From positions 1-49,725 of the forward strand of contig DKWG01000063.1 of NCBI GenBank assembly GCA_002491605.1: 49,725 nt of DNA, in the 5' to 3' direction. This DNA is from Ruminococcus sp. UBA7158 (lineage in GTDB: Bacteria; Bacillota; Clostridia; Oscillospirales; Ruminococcaceae). Below the pieces are notes generated by a model. That model was not told the origin of the DNA and did not search any database. It worked only from the letters and a program-made list of their open reading frames with translations. Made by a program: the position numbers and the translations under genes. Positions 47,838-49,725 of this stretch are shown piece by piece (within the stretch, counting starts at the first letter, position 1; the number at the start of each line of letters is the position of its first letter).

Positions 47838-49478
47838 TTAATTTATATCAAACGGTATGTCCGCTTTTTTTGCCTGCTCTATAAGCTCGGACAGCTTGTC
47901 CTCTGATGAAGCCTGCGGCTTTTCCTTGACGCACCTTGCACGAAGAGAATATGTCTGACCGGTTACTTCCTTTACCACGTCCCTGAGTGACATGGCGTTT
48001 TCTTTTCTTTTAAACAGCCCCAAAAAGAATTCCGACTGAACCTCGATAAGAAGAGTGTTTCCGCTGTAACGTCCTGTCGACCCTCTTAATGCTCCGGCGC
48101 ATCCCGGGTTGACCTCGGTGAGTCTTGTTAAAACCTCGTCCCATTGCGGGAACGGCTTTAATGAATCCTCTGTGATCGGGGCGCTTTGCGGCTTTTTTAT
48201 GTCTCCGCCGGCTTGCACAGTGTTATCCGAAATACTCGGCGAAGGATTATTTGCTCCGGATGATCTGCTTTTTTCTTTAACGGAAACGCCGTTTCTTTTC
48301 AGCTCGGTAAGCTCGTTTTCAAGAGCAGCAATTCTTTTGACAAGCGCAGCGGTGTCTTCGTTAGTGACGCTCTCCTTAGCGTATCCCGAAAGACTGCATA
48401 TCTTTATAACTGCCATTTCAAGCTCGGTGCGCTTTGATACCGCTCTTTGCATGACCTCCTGCGAGGACTGCAAAATGCTCAGGCTGTTAAAAATCTCGTT
48501 AAGTGTCATAGACTCGGAAAGCGAGACCAACTGCTCAACCTCATTCGGCAGGCAGTTTAAAAGCTCACGGTTCTGCGGTGCAGTTTTTATCAGCATTATA
48601 TTTCTTAGCTGGAATATCAGCTCGTCGCAGAGCCTTGACATATCCTTTGAACGGGAATAAAGCATGTCCACAGCTTTTAAAACCGATGTGGCATCCTTTT
48701 CGGCAAGTCCGTGCAATATGTCAAACAAAGCGTCACGACCGGCGATTCCGGCTGTTTCGGAAACTGTCTCCTGTGTGATTTCGGCTCCGTTTGCTTCGCC
48801 CATGGCTATGCACTGATCCAAAATCGACAAAGCGTCACGCATAGCGCCGTCTGAAATTCTTGCAATCATTGCAGCGGCGTCTTCATTCAAGGACACGTTT
48901 TCCTTTTCGGCTATATACAAAAGTCTTGCGGTTATATCTTCAGAGCGGATTCTTCTGAAGTCAAACCGCTGGCAGCGGGATATAATTGTCGCCGGGACTT
49001 TGTGAATTTCGGTTGTCGCAAGGATGAATTTAATATGCTCGGGCGGCTCCTCCATGATTTTAAGGAGAGCGTTAAACGCCTGATTGGAGAGCATATGCAC
49101 CTCGTCGATGATATAAACCTTATACTGCGCAATTTCGGGAGTATAAACGGTTGATTCACGCAAATCCCTTATATCCTCAACACCGGTGTTCGATGCGGCG
49201 TCTATTTCAATTATATCGTTTAACGTGCCGTTGTCGGCTGCACGGCAGACATCGCATTCTAAGCACGGCTTACCGTCGTGCGGATTGCGGCAGTTTATCG
49301 CCTTGGCAAAGATTCTTGCGCAGGTGGTTTTGCCTGTTCCCCTTGAGCCTGTAAACAAATATGCGTGAGCAGTTTTGCCCTCGCTTATCTGCCTTGAGAG
49401 GGTTGTGGTGATATGCGGCTGAGATACAACGTCGTCAAAGGTCATCGGACGCCATTTTCTATACAGTGCGGTATACAT
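47838..49478 (-). CDS. dnaX: DNA polymerase III subunit gamma/tau
   Basis: A 546-residue clamp-loader ATPase. The AAA+ module has Walker A GSRGTGKT (44-51), the zinc-binding cysteines Cys63, Cys72, Cys75 and Cys78, the DEVH box (Asp125-Glu126) and SRCQRFDFRRI with the sensor/arginine finger region. Domain III and a charged linker (about 365-430) follow, then a tau-like C-terminus (FPQWDEVLTRLTEVNPG) that binds the polymerase. No slippery A-run for gamma production was noticed. ATG 49478 has GGAGTGATG just upstream. The SRP RNA gene precedes it and ebfC-recR follow, the conserved Firmicute order. Confidence 0.96.
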   Translation of the reverse strand: MYTALYRKWRPMTFDDVVSQPHITTTLSRQISEGKTAHAYLFTGSRGTGKTTCARIFAKAINCRNPHDGKPCLECDVCRAADNGTLNDIIEIDAASNTGVEDIRDLRESTVYTPEIAQYKVYIIDEVHMLSNQAFNALLKIMEEPPEHIKFILATTEIHKVPATIISRCQRFDFRRIRSEDITARLLYIAEKENVSLNEDAAAMIARISDGAMRDALSILDQCIAMGEANGAEITQETVSETAGIAGRDALFDILHGLAEKDATSVLKAVDMLYSRSKDMSRLCDELIFQLRNIMLIKTAPQNRELLNCLPNEVEQLVSLSESMTLNEIFNSLSILQSSQEVMQRAVSKRTELEMAVIKICSLSGYAKESVTNEDTAALVKRIAALENELTELKRNGVSVKEKSRSSGANNPSPSISDNTVQAGGDIKKPQSAPITEDSLKPFPQWDEVLTRLTEVNPGCAGALRGSTGRYSGNTLLIEVQSEFFLGLFKRKENAMSLRDVVKEVTGQTYSLRARCVKEKPQASSEDKLSELIEQAKKADIPFDIN

Positions 49479-49502
49479 ATCATCACTCCTTAAAACGAAA
49501 AA

Positions 49503-49637
49503 GCCGATCCGACATATAGGTGTGCAGGCGAGACTGTGTCACACAAAGCAAACTGCTTAATGCTGCTCGGTTCCCCGCCTGACATGGTTCACAGCGCCTT
49601 GTTGCACAGGACCCGCACACCCGTATCTCGGATCGGC
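49503..49637 (-). ncRNA. ffs: Signal recognition particle RNA (4.5S/scRNA)
   Basis: The minus strand shows the conserved Ffh-binding helix 8: GTCAGGCGGGGAACCGAGCAG (49567-49587), with a GGAA tetraloop closed by CGG/CCG and the asymmetric internal loop around GTCAG/GAGCAG. The ends pair as TGCCGATCCGA with TCGGATCGGC, and GGTGTGC pairs with GCACACC to extend helix 5. Its place directly upstream of dnaX is the classic Firmicute position. At about 135 nt with closing ends, it appears to lack the Alu domain found in B. subtilis scRNA. Exact ends are approximate. Confidence 0.93.
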
Positions 49638-49644
49638 AATTGCT

Positions 49645-49673
49645 ATTTTAGCATATTCTTTTCGCTATTTCAA
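49645..49673 (-). promoter_or_regulatory. Promoter of the SRP RNA
   Basis: On minus, TTGAAA (49668-49673) and TAAAAT (49645-49650) are spaced 17 bp, placing the start about 7-8 bases downstream at the RNA 5' end. Bases 49674-49725 show nothing recognisable. Confidence 0.75.
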
Positions 49674-49725
49674 GGGGGAAAAGAAAAAAATCCGTCGTCA
49701 GATCTGCGTTATCAATAGATATGAC

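Overview
The window looks like a chromosome segment from a Gram-positive, monoderm member of the Clostridia, most like a gut or rumen Oscillospiraceae/Ruminococcaceae lineage. The signs are class C sortase and LPXTG proteins, many lipoprotein signal peptides, AAAGGA/GGAGG ribosome binding sites, TTGACA/TATAAT promoters with 16-17 bp spacers, a spore-germination protein (YpeB), and the signal recognition particle RNA-dnaX-ebfC-recR arrangement. The taxon is inferred from gene content only.

Layout. (1) 152-13227 (+): a sortase-pilus locus made of a small coiled-coil protein, a signal peptidase I, a 2996-residue LPQTG surface protein (13 HxHxxxC repeats, a CHAP-like domain lacking its catalytic residues, a fibro-slime/PA14-like domain, four SpaA/CnaB-type domains), an LPSTG backbone pilin and a class C sortase, closed by a strong shared terminator. 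(2) 13276-15890 (-): a transglutaminase-like lipoprotein, a decayed AraC-type regulator fragment and proC. (3) 16113-22781 (+): hemicellulose enzymes, namely a GH3, a frameshifted and internally deleted GH95-like gene, and a GH43 lipoprotein. (4) 23176-27753 (+): an apparent operon of a PHP phosphoesterase, a polyprenyl-phosphate glycosyltransferase and a YfhO membrane protein, which resembles a cell-envelope glycosylation system. (5) PduL, then a striking purine-rich inverted-repeat element at 28733-28886, then a GH51 arabinofuranosidase. (6) A YefM-YoeB toxin-antitoxin pair with a recognisable operator. (7) A DUF2079 membrane protein (-) and three tandem SGNH hydrolase lipoproteins (+). (8) A small membrane protein, an EF-G-like GTPase paralogue and YpeB (-). 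(9) Class II fructose-bisphosphate aldolase (+) and short doubtful genes. (10) A GH43-CBM6 enzyme with a membrane tail (-). (11) The housekeeping block tadA, recR, ebfC, dnaX and SRP RNA (-).

How it works together. GH3, GH43 (two), GH51 and the SGNH hydrolases (possible deacetylases) would suit arabinoxylan side-chain and backbone-end breakdown, with most of the extracellular enzymes tethered to the membrane as lipoproteins. No transporter and no intact regulator for this set is present. The pilus locus would assemble an LPSTG fibre, probably with the giant protein as tip or accessory adhesin.

Most notable for follow-up: the His/Cys repeat region joined to a dead CHAP-like domain; the intergenic element at 28733-28886, whose 26-nt arms can pair without interruption because all four differences are G-U compatible; the deletion-fused GH95-like gene; the EF-G paralogue with Leu in place of the switch II His; and an orphan ypeB. 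No tRNA, rRNA, CRISPR array, phage or transposase was recognised.
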